NCBI RefSeq assembly: GCF_002575655.3
Contig: NC_053037.3
Coordinates: 319,451,294-319,515,293, forward strand
Length of the DNA: 64,000 nt
Reading direction: 5' to 3'
Source: Aegilops tauschii subsp. strangulata
Lineage: Eukaryota; Streptophyta; Magnoliopsida; Poales; Poaceae
This document shows positions 22,201 to 34,664 of this stretch, piece by piece. The translations under genes and the position numbers were made by a program. Positions within the stretch are counted from its first letter, which is position 1. The number at the start of each line of letters is the position of its first letter. Under the pieces are notes generated by a model. The model had not been told where the DNA came from. It saw only the letters and a program-made list of their open reading frames with translations, and searched no databases.

Positions 22201-23668
22201 GGAAAAGATCAGGGAAGCTCAGAAGACAGACAAGGAATTGACGAGATAAAGAAAAGGATGAGTAAAGGAAAAGCCAAGGGATTTCGTGAGGATGAGCACG
22301 ATACCTTATGGTTTGAGGACCGTGTTTATGTGCCCAATGATCCAGAACAGGAAGTTGATCTTGCAAGAGGCCCATGATTCACCGTATTCGATTCACCCAG
22401 GAAATACCAAGATGTATTTGGATTTGAAGGATACTTTCTGGTGGACCGGAATGAAGAAAGATATTGCGGAGTATGTCGCAGTTTGTGATGTATGTCAGAG
22501 AGTGAAGGCAGAGCATCAGAAGCCAGCAGGATTGCTACAGCCATTGCCGATACCCGAATGGAAATGGGATAAACCAGGCATGGATTTTATCACGGGATTG
22601 CCCAGGACTCGTTTAGGCTATGACTCAATATGGGTTGTAGTCGATCGTTTGACGAAAGTAGCTCATTTCATCCCAGTGAAGACCACTTACACCAGTGCTA
22701 AGTTGGCAAAGATATACAAGACCAGGATTGTATGTCTGCATGGAGTTCCGAGGACCATTGTATCAGATAGAGGAACCCAGTTTACTTCAAAGTTTTGGAA
22801 TAAGTTACATGAAACTTTGGGTACCAGGCTAGAGTTCATTACAGCCTTTCACCCACAGACAGACGGACAGACCGAGAGAGAAAATCAGATTTTGGAAGAT
22901 ATGCTGAGAGCTTGTGCGCTAGATTATGGATCTAGTTGGGACGACAATTTGCCGTATGCAAAGTTTTCTTACAACAACAGTTATCAAACCAGTTTGAAGA
23001 TGGCCCCTTTCGAAGCTTTGTACGGAAGGAGGTGTAGAACGCCATTGTTATGGGACGAAGTTGGAGACCACCAGTTGTTTGGACCAGATTTGATTAAAGA
23101 GACTGAACAGAAGGTGAAGTTGATTCGCGATAGGCTCAAGGTAGCCCAGTCCAGGCAGAAGAGTTATGCGGATTCTAAACGCAAGGAGACATTTCACGAA
23201 GTCGGAGACAGAGTTTATCTTCGTGTATCACCACTTCGAGGAGTGAAGCGCTTTGGAGTTAAAGGAAAGCTAGCGCCACGTTTTGTAGGACCATACAAAA
23301 TTTTGGAGCGTATGGGAGAAGTTGCTTACAAACTGGAATTTCCTGAAGTATTGTCAGGATTTCATGATGTATTTCACGTTTCCCAGTTGAAGAAGTGCCA
23401 CGCAGGGATGGCTGAGATACCACTGAGAGATACGGTGCCATTGGAAGCGATTCAGCTGGATAGTGACTTGACCTATGAGGAGAAACCAGTTAAGATTCTT
23501 GAGTATGCCAGCCGAGTCACCCGCAGCAAGGTTATCAAGTTTTGCAAAGTTCAGTGGAGTCACCATACCGAGGACGAAGCCACCTGGGAACGAGAGGAAG
23601 ATCTACGGAAGAAACACTCTCACCTATTTTCTAGCCAACCCGAATCTCGAGGGCGAGATTCATCTTAA
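19285..23668 (+). pseudogene. Tekay gag-pol polyprotein with chromodomain-like end
   Basis: ATG at 19285 opens gag; the retrotransposon gag domain is followed by a CCHC knuckle [14 protein letters not shown] (20167-20208). Protease has the DTGA active site (20371-20382). RT has FIDDIL at about 21301, in place of the common YVDD; RNase H spans about 21690-22070 ([13 protein letters not shown]). Integrase has a HHCC finger (about 22395-22520), the D-D-E core (MDF near 22580, SDRGTQF near 22760, E near 22875) and a C-terminal chromodomain-like segment (about 23470-23640) that in this clade reads histone marks. Breaks: TAG at 19657-19659 and 19819-19821, frame changes near 21660, 22235 and 22340. 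Otherwise the frame is open, so the decay is recent. Confidence 0.93.
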
Positions 23669-23679
23669 GGGGGTAGGTT
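23645..23679 (+). other. Tekay 3' inverted repeat and polypurine tract
   Basis: AATCTCGAGGGCGAGATT forms an imperfect palindrome inside the last codons of pol; AAGGGGGTAGG (23668-23678) is the PPT next to the 3' LTR. Confidence 0.85.
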
Positions 23680-26442
23680 TGTAACATCCCAAATTTTCAA
23701 TTTGGAATGTTATACATTAGATCATCATTGCATAGCATATTTTATTGCATTTTGGCAAAATCCTCGAAAATCCTAAGCAATTCAAGGACCCTCGGAGAGA
23801 GTTGGGGATTTTTCGCGGTTTCATATTTGACTTTTCAAATAATGAAACGAGGATTCTTTGTTTTAATTATTTTTCTCTCCGAAAAATATTTCGTATTAAA
23901 ATAAATGAGAGGAGAAAATATGACTTCTCCAAAATAATTGAAATATTGGAGGAAAAAATATTAAAATCAAATATTTGATTTTATTCGGATTTTACTTGCA
24001 ATTTTAATTGCATTAGAAAAATTGCACGTTTTGAAAACTGCATTTTGGGCCAAGAAAATGTTCATCTCGTTCTAATTATTTTAAATAGACGGTGAAAATT
24101 TGTTTTGGCATTTTTGGATTTTTATTTATTTTTCTACGATTTTTCTTAGGTTTGGCGAAATTATTTAAAAAAAAGTCGCGAGCGCGCCGACTGGGCCGAA
24201 GCCCAGCCGACGGCCCAGCTCCCCGCGCGGCCCAGCGCCCCGTCTCCCTCCCGAGCACGCCAGCCGCCGCCCGTGTCCTGGTCGGACACGACGCCGCCGC
24301 CTTCGCCCCTTCCCAAGGCAGCAGCACCCCCCCTCTTAAATACCCCAGCCCCGCCGCCTCCCTCTCCTCACCCCACCGCGATGCCCGAAGCCGCCGCCAG
24401 GAGCCGCCTGAAGGAGCCGACCCCGCCGCGGAAGGAGGAGCCGCCGGAGCTCCCGAATGCCGCCGCCCGCCGCCCCGTTCGTCGCCCCTCGCCGCCCCCG
24501 ACGACGCCCGCACCCCGCCGCCCCTCGCCGCACCCCGGAGACCCCCGCCGGAGCCCCGCCGGAGTACCTCGCCGAGGTAACCGTAGCCGCCGCCGCCGTG
24601 CCTTTTTTTAAACCCGTTCGGTTTATTTTTATTTTTTTTGAAACCCTAGGTTTTATTTTAATAGATCGGTTTAATTTTTTGGGTTTAGTTAGTTAGTGAA
24701 CGTTCACCGATCCATTCGTTTTAATGAACGTGTTCGTCGGTTTGTCGCAGCTAATGAACGTCTGTTCGTTTAACTGTTCGTCAGTTTTCTTTTTCGACGG
24801 ATTTTCCGCGATTATTCCGGATCGCGATTTCTGATCAAAATTTCGTTCTGGTATATCTTTTTGCCCGTTTATCGGAATCAGGCGATTCAAGCGCCTAGAG
24901 TTTCGTCTCGAAATTATCTTTCCGTTTAACCTATTCAAACAAGTTTTTGCTACTGTAAAATTTGACCTAGATTCAGATTAGTAAACGAAGCTTGTTTCTT
25001 TCGCCGTGACTTTAGTTGCTTCGTTCGATTTGTTTCTTTTTGCAAACCGGAGTTCTTAAGTTGAACTTTCTGGTTAGATCTTTTATTTGAGTTTTACCTA
25101 TGTGTTTGATGAGTGCTTATTGTATGCTTGTTTGTTTGCGATAGAGTACCCGGTGTGCGCCGCTTGCTACTTCGAATCTCTAGGTTTCACGGATCATCAG
25201 CAAGGCAAGTAACACTTTGATCATACTTCTTTACTACCCAGTTTTATTGCATTAGACCAACCCTCAAACATTGCATGGTTAGGATCTAATTAAACTGTGG
25301 GAATTGGGAAGTAGTTGAGGTAGTACCTATTACCTGTTTATTATCAAACCCTTGGGAGTTACTTCTACGTTTGCTCATATTACTATGCTATGCTAGTAGA
25401 CGTGGATTGGGTTTGAGGGTTACCATGACAGATGTGAGATTGTTAATTAATGGTTAACCTTAAGGTGGCAACTAAAACTCACATCTGGGTGGATTGAGGT
25501 ACCTGGGTATTCCAGGATTGCATGTTTTCTTTTGGACCGCCACCCAGGTTCAAAGGGATCATGAGATTATTCATGCTAGAAACTTCCGTGTGCAGCCGCA
25601 AGCTATTATGGGCTCTAGCATAGTTGAGTAGGTTACATGATCTCTTGAAGAGTTGGGCTAGCAGATGTAGGGGAAAGTAGGTGTAACTGTCCACCCGGAG
25701 TAAAGAGTTATTATTTTTGAAAGACTGTGTCTCGGTCATCCGTTTCTCAAACATCATGTAGTGCGAGAATCAAGTGGAGGCGATCGAGTCTTGTGGGGAA
25801 AAGTGCACAAACCTCTGCAGAGTGTATAAACTAATCATGGTTAGTCGTGTACCCGGTTATGGACATCTTGTGTATCTAGTACTTGGATTATCCTGTGAAT
25901 CTCATCATGTTACTTTAATTAATTTTGTTGGGTTAATGATGATACTTAATTGGGATTGAGATGCTGTCAACCATCTCAATGTTTAACAACCACCATGATA
26001 GTTAAATAAAATTTTGCAAAACTGTAACCATAGAGCCTTCTACCAGCCATATATGCATGTAGTATAGCATGATTTTGTTCATTACTCTCTATGTGTTACA
26101 TTGCCAGCATATTCCATGTGCTGACCCGTTTTCGGGCTGCAACGTTTCATGTTGCAGACTTTTCAGACGACGAGTAAGGTGCCTTAGGTCGTGGTCTTAT
26201 ACTCAGTGATGTCGTTGGAGTTGATGGACTCACTTATCTTCCATGTCTTCCGCTGTTATCGTTTTAGATGGCCTTAAGCCATACTTGTCATACTTATTTC
26301 TCTCCTAAGATACTCGATGTAATAAGTGTGTGATTGCTACTCTGTTATAAATCCTCCATTTGTACTGTGCGTGTCAGCATTACTGATCCAGGGATGACAC
26401 TGGTGCACGGTAGATCAGACTATTTGAGGTCTAGTCGCTACA
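23680..26442 (+). repeat. Tekay 3' LTR (2,763 bp)
   Basis: Starts TGTAACATCCC after the PPT and ends GTCGCTACA before AGGGC. It keeps a TTAAATA word at 24336-24342 that the 5' copy has lost. Confidence 0.92.
24336..24342 (+). promoter_or_regulatory. TATA-like word in the Tekay 3' LTR
   Basis: TTAAATA within CCCCTCTTAAATACCCC in a GC-rich context; best promoter candidate in this LTR. Confidence 0.4.
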
Positions 26443-26447
26443 AGGGC

Positions 26448-27873
26448 TTCGCCTAAGCACTACGACGATATGACCGAGATGTGTTACTGTGGAGAGGGGG
26501 CACCACACACGGCTAAGAGAAGGCTTGGTGTGCCTTTGGGGTGCCCCCCTCCCACGTATATAAAGGGGGGAGGAGGAGGAGGCCGGCCCAAGGGGGGCAC
26601 GCCACATATGGGGAGTCCTACTAGGACTCCCTTGTCCTAGTAGGATTCCCCTCTCCTTTCCTTTTACGGAGGGGGAAAAGGGGGAAGGAGAGGAGGGGAA
26701 GAGGGAAAGGGGGGTCACTCCCCCTCCCCTTCCTATTCGGACTCCACTTGGGGGGGGCATGCCTCCCCCTTGTGGGTTGTCCCCTCTTCTCTCCCATGGT
26801 CCATAAGGCCCATGATTTCCCCGGGGGGTTCCCGTAACCTCCCGGTACTCCAGAAATATGTCCGAATCACTTGGAACCATTCCGATGTCTGAATGCAAAC
26901 TTCCAATATATGAATCTTTACCTCTCGACCATTTCGAGACTCGTTGTCATGTCCGTGATCTCATCCGGGAGTCCGAACAAACTTCAGTCATCAAATCTCA
27001 TAACTCATAATACAAATCATCATCGAACGTTAAGCGTGCGGACCCTACGGATTCGAGAACTATGTAGACATGACCGAGACACATCTCTGGTCAATAACCA
27101 ATAGCGGAACCTGGATGCTCATATTGGCTCCTACATATTCTACGAAGATCTTTATTGGTCAAACTGCATAACAACATACGTTGTTCCCTTTGTCATCAGT
27201 ATGTTACTTTCCCGAGATTCAATCGTCGGTATCATCATACCTAGTTCAATCTCATTACCGGCAAGTCTCTTTACTCGTTCCATAGTGCATCATCCTGCAA
27301 CTAACTCATTAGTCACACTGCTTGCAAGGCTTATAGTGATGTGCATTGCCGAGAGGGCCCAGAGATACCTCTCTGATACACGGAGTGACAAATCCTAATC
27401 TTGATCTATGCCAACTCAACAAACACCTTCGGAGACACCTGTGGAGCATCTTTATAATCACCCAGTTATGTTGTGACGTTTGATAGCAGACTAAGTGTTC
27501 CTCCGGTATTCGGGAGTTGCGTAATCTCATAGTCAGAGGAACATGTATAAGCCATGAAGAAAGCAATAGCAATAAAACTAAATGATTATTTATGCTAAGC
27601 TAACGGATGGGTCTTGTCCATCACCTCATTCTCTAATTATGTCATCCCATTCATCAAATGACAACACATGTCTATGGTTAGGAAACTTAACCATCTTTGA
27701 TTAACGAGCTAGTCAAGTAGAGGCATACTAGGGACACTTAGTTTTGTCTATGTATTCACACATGTACTAAGTTTCCGGTTAATACAATTCTAGCATGAAT
27801 AATAAACATTTATCATGATACTAGGAAATATAAATAACATCTTTATTATTGCCTCTAGGGCACATTTCCTTCA
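26448..27873 (-). repeat. Angela #2 3' LTR, inner piece
   Basis: Continues from the Tekay insertion (right TSD AGGGC at 26443-26447) to TTTCCTTCA at 27873, the LTR start on the minus strand. It is followed by the PPT, which reads AAAGTGGGAGAC on the minus strand (27874-27885). Confidence 0.9.
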
Positions 27874-30800
27874 GTCTCCCACTTTCACTAGAGTCAATAA
27901 TCTAGTTCACATCGCCATGTGATTTAACACCAATAGTTCACATCGTCATGTGATTTAATACTCTCTAGTACACATCGCCATGTGACCAATACCCAAAGGG
28001 TTTACTAGAGTCAATAATCTAGTTCAATCGCCATGTGATTAACACCCAAAGAGTACTAAGGTGTGATCATTTTTTGCTTGTGAGAGAAGTTTAGTCAACG
28101 GTTCTGTCACTTTCAGAGCCGTATGTATCTTGCAAATATTCTATGTCTACAATGCTCTGCATGGAGCTACTCTAGCTAATTGCTCCCACTTTCAATATGT
28201 ATCCAGATTGAGACTTAGAGTCATCGGGATCGGTGTAAAAAACTTGCGTCAACGTAACTCTTTACGACGAACTCTTTATCACCTCCATAACCGAGAAATA
28301 TTTCCTTAGTCCTCTAACTAAGGATAACTTTGACCGTTGTCCAGTGATCCACTCCTGGATCACTATTGTACCCTCTTGCCAAACTCATGGTGAGGTACAC
28401 AATAGGTATGGTACACAGCATAGCATACTTTATAGAACATATGACTGAGGCATAGGGAATGCCTTTTCATTCTCTTTCTATTTTCTGCCGTGGTCGGGTT
28501 TTGAGTCTTACTCAACTTCATACCTTACCACTCAGGCAAGAACTCCTTCTTTGACTGATCCATTTTGAACTCTTTAAAAATCTTATCAAGGTATGTACTC
28601 ATTGAAAAATCTGATTAAGCATCTTGATCTATCTCTATAGATATTGATGCCCAATATGTAAGCAGCTTCACCGAGGTCCTTTTGAAAAACTCCTTTCAAA
28701 CACTCCTTTATGCTTTCTAGAAAATTCTACATCATTTCCGATCAACATTATGTCATTCACATATACTTATCAGAAAGGTTGTAGTGCTCCCTCTCACTTT
28801 CTTGTAAAAGTAGGCTTCAGCGCAAGTCTGTATAAAACTATACGCTTCGATCAACTCAACAAAGTGTATATTCCAACTCCGAGATGCTTGCACCAGTCCA
28901 TAGATGGATCGCTGGAGCTTGCACACTTTGTTAGCACCTTTAGGATTGACAAAACCTTCTGGTCGCATCATATACAACTCTTCTTTAAGATATCCATTAA
29001 GGAATGCAGTTTTGACATCCATTTACCAAATTTCATAAAATGCGGTAATTGCTAGCATGATTCGGACAGACTTAAGCATCGCTACGAGTGAGAAAATCTC
29101 ATAGTAGTCAACACCTTGAACTTGTCGAAAACCTTTTGCGATAAGTCGAGCTTTGTAGATAGTAACACTACCATCAGCGTCCGTCTTCCTCTTGAAAATC
29201 CATTTGTTCTCAATGGCTTGCCAATCATCGGGAAAGTCAACCAAAGTCCATACTTTATTCTCATACATGGATCACATCTCAGATTTCATGGCTTCAAGCC
29301 ATTTCGCGGAATCTGGGCTCATCATCACTTCCTCATAGTTCGTAGGCTCATCATGGTCTAGTAACATGACTTCCAGAATAGGACTACCGTACCACTTTGG
29401 TGTAGAACATACTCTGGTTGACCTACGAGGTTTGGTAGTAACTTGATCTGAAGTTTCATGATCATCATCATTAGCTTCCTCACTAATTGGTGTAGGCATC
29501 ACTGGAACTGATTTGTGTGATGAACTACTTTCCAATTCGGGAGAAGGTACAATTACCTCATCAAGTTCTACTTTCCTCCCACTCACTTCTTTCGAGAGAA
29601 ACTCCTTCTCTAGAAATGATCCAATCTTAGAAACAAAGATCTTGCCTTCAGATCTATGATAGAAGGTGTACCCAATAGTTTCTTTTTGGGTATCCTATGA
29701 AGACACACTTCTCTGATTTGGGTTCGAGCTTATCAGGCTGAAACTTTTTCACATAAGCATCGCAACCCCAAACTTTAAGAAACGACAGCTTAGGTTTCTT
29801 GCCAAACCATAGTTCATACTGTGTCGTCTCAACGGATTTAGATGGTGCCCTATTTAACGTGAATGCAGCTGTCTCTAATGCATAACCCCAAAACGACAGT
29901 GGTAAATCGGTAAGAGACATCATAAATCGCATCATATCTAAGAAAGTGCGGTTACGATGTTCGGACACACCATTATGCTGTGGTGTTCCAGGTGGCGTGA
30001 GTTGCAAAACAATTCCACATTGTTTTAGATAAAGACCAAACTCGTGACTCAAATATTTGCCTCTGTGATCAGATCATAGAAACTTTATTTTCTTGTTACA
30101 ATGGTTTTCTACTTCACTTTGAAATTCTTTGAACTTTTCAAATGTTTCAGACTTATGTTTCATTAAGTAGATATACCTATATCTACTGAAATCATCTGTG
30201 AAGGTCAGAAAATAATGATACCTGCCGCGAGCCTCAACACTCATCGGACCGCATACATCGGTATGTATTATTTCCAATAAGTCAGTGGCTCGCTCCATTG
30301 TTCCGGAGAACGGAGTCTTAGTCATCTTGCCCATGAGGCATGGTTCGTAAGCATCAAGTGATTCATAATCAAGTGATTCCAAAATCCCACCAGCATGGAG
30401 TTTCTTCATGCACTTTACACCAATATGACCTAAACGGCAGTGCCACAAATATGTTGCACTATCATTATCAACTTTGCATATTTTGGCATAAATATTATAA
30501 ATATGTGTATCACTACGACCGAGATTCAATAAACCATTCACATTTGGTGTATGACCATAGAAGGTTTTACTCATATAAACAGAACAACAATTATTCTATG
30601 ACTTAAATGAATAACCGTATTGCAATAAACATGATCTACTCATATTAATGCTCAACGCAAACACCAAATAACATTTATTTAGGTTCAATTCTAATCCCAA
30701 AGGTAGAGAGAGAGTGCGATGGTGATCGTATCAACCTTGGAATTACTTCCAACACACATCGTCACCTCGTCCTTAACTAGTCTCTGTTTATCTTGCAACT

Positions 30801-31720
30801 CCTATTTCAAGTACTACTCTTAGAAACTGAACCAGTATCAAATACCGAGGCGTTGCTATAAACACTAGTAAAGTACACATCAATAATATGTATATCAAAT
30901 ATACCTATGTTCACTTTGCCATCCTTCTTATCCGCCAAGTATCTAGGGCAGTTCCACTTCTAGTGACCATTTCTTTTGCAGTAGAAGCACTCAGTTTCTA
31001 GCTTGGGTCTGTCTTTGGGCTTCTTCATGGGAGTGGCAACTTTCTTGCCATACTTTTGAAGTTTTCCCTTTCTTTCCCTTGCACTTTTATTGAAACTAGT
31101 GGTCTTGTTAACCATCAACACTTGATGCTTTTTCTTGATTTCTACCTTCGCTCATTTCAGCATTGCGAAGAGCTTGGGAATCGTTTACGTCATCCCTCGC
31201 ATATTATAGTTCATCACGTAGTTCTAGTAACTTGGTGATAGTGACTAGAGAACTCTATCAATCACTATCTTATCTGGAAGATTAACTCCCACTTGATTCA
31301 AGCGATTGTAGTACCCAGACATTCTGAGCATATGCTCACTAGCTGAGCTATTCTCCTCCATCTTGTAGGCAAAGTACTTTGTCAGAGGTCTCATACCTCT
31401 TAACACGGGTATGAGTCTGAAATACCAATTTCAACTCTTGGAACATCTCATATGCTCCATGTCGTTCAAAACATTTGTGAATTCCCGGTTCTAAGCCATA
31501 AAGCATGGTGCACTAACCTATCAAGTACTTATCATACCGAGCTTGTCAAACGTTCATAACATCTGCATCTGCTCCTGCAATAGTTCTGTCACCTAGCGGT
31601 GCATCAAGGACATAACTCTTCTGTGCAGCAATGACGATAATCCTCAGATCATGGACCTAGTCCACATTATTGCTACTATCATCTTTCAACTTAGTTTTCT
31701 CTAGGAACATATCAAAAATA
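27874..31720 (-). pseudogene. Angela #2 gag-pol remnants
   Basis: Order on the minus strand is gag (about 31720-30920, with words such as KYFAYKMEEN), a CCHC knuckle near 30990 with a stop inside it, integrase (30574-29654: HCRLGHIGVKCM, TDVCGPMSVEARG, PPGTPQHNGVSEHRNRT), a linker (29586-29272), then RT (29268-28753: KARLIAKGFRQVQGVDY, MDVKTAFLNG, YGLVQASRSWN). The conserved 3' half of RT and RNase H between 28752 and 27900 survives only as scattered words, including a decayed TEPLTKLLS-like end near 28080. In-frame stops at about 30074, 29272 and 29023 and a frame change between 30052 and 29586 rule out function. The Copia order INT-RT-RH is clear. Confidence 0.85.
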
Positions 31721-32963
31721 AAACAGGGAGCTAAACGCGAGCTATTGATCTACAACATAGATATGCAAAAACTATCAGGACTAAGTTCATGATAAATTTA
31801 AGTTCAGTTAATCATATTACTTAAGAACTCCCACTTAGATAGACATCCCTCGAGTAATCTAAATGATCACGTGATCCATATCAACTAAACCATGTCCGAT
31901 CATCACGTGAGATGGAGTAGTTTTCAATGGTGAACATCTCTATGTTGATCATATCTACTATATGCCCTTTCGGTCTCAATGTTCCGAGGCCATATCTGCA
32001 TATGCTAGGCTCATCAAGTTTAACCCGAGTATTCTGCACGTGCAAAACTGGCTTGCACCCGTTGTATGTGAACGTAGAGCTTATCACACCCGATCATCAC
32101 GTGGTGTCTCGGCACAACGAACTGTAACAACGGTGCATACTCAGGGAGAACACTTATACCTTGAAATTTAGTGAGGGATCATCTTATAATGCTACCGCCG
32201 TACTAAGCAAAAAAAGATGCATAAACGATAAACATCACATGCAATCAAAATAAGTGATATAATATGGCCATCATCATGTTGTGCCTTTGATCTCCATCTC
32301 CAAAGCACCGTCATGATCACCATCGTCACCGGCTTCACACCTTGATCTCCATCGTAGCATCGTTGTCGTCTCACCAACTATTGCTTCTACGACTATCGCT
32401 ACCGCTTAGTGATAAAGTAAAGCAATTAAATAGCGATTGCATTTCATACAATAAAATGACAACCATAAGGCTCCTGCCAGTTGCCGATAACGGTTACAAA
32501 CATGATCATCTCATACAACAATTTATATCTCATCACGTCTTGACCATATCACATCACAACATGCCCTGCAAAAACAAGTTAGAAGTCCTCTACTTTGTTG
32601 TTGCAAGTTTTACGTGGCTGCTATGGGCTTCTAGCAAGAACCATTCTTACCTACGCATCAAAACCACAACAATTTTTTGTCAAGTGTGCTTTTTTAACCT
32701 TCAACAAGGACCGACCATAGTCAAACTCGATTCAACTGAAGCTGGAGAAACTGACACCCGCTAGCCACCTGTGTGCGAAGCACGTCCGTAGAACCAGTCT
32801 CATGAACGCGGTCATGTAATGTCGGTCTGGGCCGTTTCATCCGACAATACCGCCAAATCAAAGTAAGACGTTGGTGGTAAGTAGTATGACTATTATCGCC
32901 CACAACTTATTGTGTTCTACTCGTGCATATAACATCTACGCATAGACCTGGCTCGAACGCCAC
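31721..32963 (-). other. Angela #2 leader between 5' LTR and gag
   Basis: No gene is recognised. The minus-strand sequence next to the LTR (32962-32947) reads TGGCGTTCGAGCCAGG, four mismatches from the usual initiator-Met PBS TGGTATCAGAGCCAGG, so it is a decayed or variant PBS. A leader of about 1.2 kb fits the long 5' UTR of this Copia group. Confidence 0.6.
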
Positions 32964-33874
32964 TGTTGGGCAACGTAGTATTTCAAAAAAAAATCCTACG
33001 ATCACGCAAGATCTATCTAGGAGAAGCATAGCAACGAGCAGGGAGAGTGTGTCCACGTACCCTCGTAGACCAAAAGGGGAAGCGTTTAGTAATGCGGTTG
33101 ATGTAGTCGAACGTCTTCCGATCCAAACGATCCAAGGACCGAACATATGACACCTCCGCGTTCAGCACACGTTCAACTCGATGATGTCCCTCGAGCTCTT
33201 GATCTAGTTGAGGTCGAGGGAGAGTTCCGTCAGCATGACGGCATGGCGACGGTGATGATGAAGTTACCAGCGCAGGGCTTCGCCTAAGCACTACGATGAT
33301 ATGACCGAGGTGTGTAACTGTGGGGAGGGGGCACCGCACACGGCTAAGAGAAGGCTTGGTGTGCCTTTGGGGTGCCCCCTCCCATGTATATAAAGGGGGG
33401 AGGAGGAGGCCGGCCCAAGGGGGGTGCACCACATGTGGGGAGTCCTACTAGGACTCCCTAGTCCTAGTATGCTTCCCCTCTCCTTTCCTTTTACGGAGGG
33501 GGAAAAGGGGGGAAGGAGAGAAGGGGAAGAGGGAAAGGGGGGCCGCGCCCCCTCCCCTTACTATTCGGACTCCACTTGGGGGGCGCCTCCCCCTTGTGGG
33601 TTGTCCCCTCGTCTCTCCCATGGCCCATAAGGCCCATGATTCCCCCCGGGGGGTTCCCGTAACCTCCCGGTACTCCGGAAAAATGCCCGAATCACTCGGA
33701 GCCATTCCGATGTCCGAATGCAACCTTCCAATATATGAATCTTTACCTCTCGACCATTTCGAGACTCCTCGTCATGTCTGTGATATCATCCGGGACTCCG
33801 AACAAACTTCGGTCATCAAATCACATAACTCATAATACAAATCATCATCGAACGTTAAGCATGCGGACCCTACG
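32964..33874 (-). repeat. Angela #2 5' LTR, inner piece
   Basis: Starts TGTTGGGCAACG (plus strand) and is cut after CTACG (33870-33874), the left TSD of the Retand element. Confidence 0.9.
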
Positions 33875-34399
33875 TGTCGTGGTTTTCTCATGGCAGATGT
33901 CCTAGCGAAAGGACTTAGTCGTGGAGCCATCGCTACTGGTTAGCTTAAAGGGGTTAAAGCGGACAAGGGACGCAAGAGAGTTTTATACTAGTTCGGCCCC
34001 TTATGATGAAGGTAAAAGCCTACGTCTAGTTGTGATGGAATTGATGGGTTTTGATGACCAGGAAGCGAATACGCTTTGTCTGAGTCTCGAGTTGTTGTTT
34101 GTTGTTCCTGAACCGCCGCCGGGCCGTCCCCTTATATACATGGGTTGACGCCCATCGGTTTACAGACTCCGAGGCCCGCTCATAATCATGTCCGGCTCGG
34201 TCTCTGCTATGCATATCTTACCATACAAGTTTACATCTCAATGTCGGTTTGTGTCTACATGCCTTAAACCGGCTTTGGGCCCTGGGCCTTCATGAAGCGT
34301 CACCGTCTGTCTTCATGGGCTTCAGATACAGATGAACTACTTATGAAGTCAACCCGGCCTCTCCTGGCAGGTTTACGCCCAGTGGTAATATCCTCAACA
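33875..34399 (-). repeat. Retand 3' LTR
   Basis: Plus-strand ends TGTCGTGG and CTCAACA. The adjoining minus-strand sequence CTGGGGCCTAA (34400-34410) is the likely PPT. Confidence 0.92.
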
Positions 34400-34631
34400 T
34401 TAGGCCCCAGATTGATTTGAACTGGTTCATGTCAATCCTCAATACTTGAGAAAATTTCTTCTTCAAAATCTTCACACAATCTTGTAAACCGCCATGACAT
34501 CATTTTCTAGGATCTTGGTAAACCGCCGTGACGTCACCTGTCATTAACGAGCCTCCGATAATCAAGGCGACAGCATCACCTTATATCAAAAAATCCGGCC
34601 CCTCGATTTTCGCATCTGTCGTTTATGTTCT
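34400..34631 (+). other. Short non-coding spacer with PPT
   Basis: Lies between the 3' LTR and the antisense promoter. Apart from the PPT next to the LTR it has repeated AAACCGCCATGACATCA / AAACCGCCGTGACGTCA words (about 34486 and 34523), the second containing TGACGTCA, a consensus bZIP (CRE-type) site about 100 bp upstream of the TATA box at 34632. Confidence 0.5.
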
Positions 34632-34640
34632 TATAAATAG
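34632..34640 (+). promoter_or_regulatory. TATA box of the antisense gene
   Basis: TATAAATAG on the plus strand, about 230 bp inside the 3' LTR, followed 30-50 bp later by a pyrimidine-rich start region (TTTCCCCCCTCGTGCCTC). It points toward the antisense gene and away from the LTR. Confidence 0.65.
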
Positions 34641-34664
34641 GGCCAGGGGGTCTTTCCATTTCCC

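Larger units (their letters stand above)
15540..26442 (+). mobile_element. Tekay-clade Ty3 chromovirus, complete structure
   Basis: Two LTRs (15540-18246 and 23680-26442), TSD AGGGC on both sides, PBS for initiator Met tRNA, an extra reading frame before gag, gag, protease-RT-RNase H-integrase in Ty3 order, a C-terminal chromodomain-like segment and a PPT. Total 10,903 bp. LTRs begin TGTAACATCCC and end GTCGCTACA. By eye substitutions between LTRs are about 2% over the first 500 bases, with several indels of 20-40 bp. Inserted in the 3' LTR of Angela #2 in the opposite direction. Confidence 0.93.
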
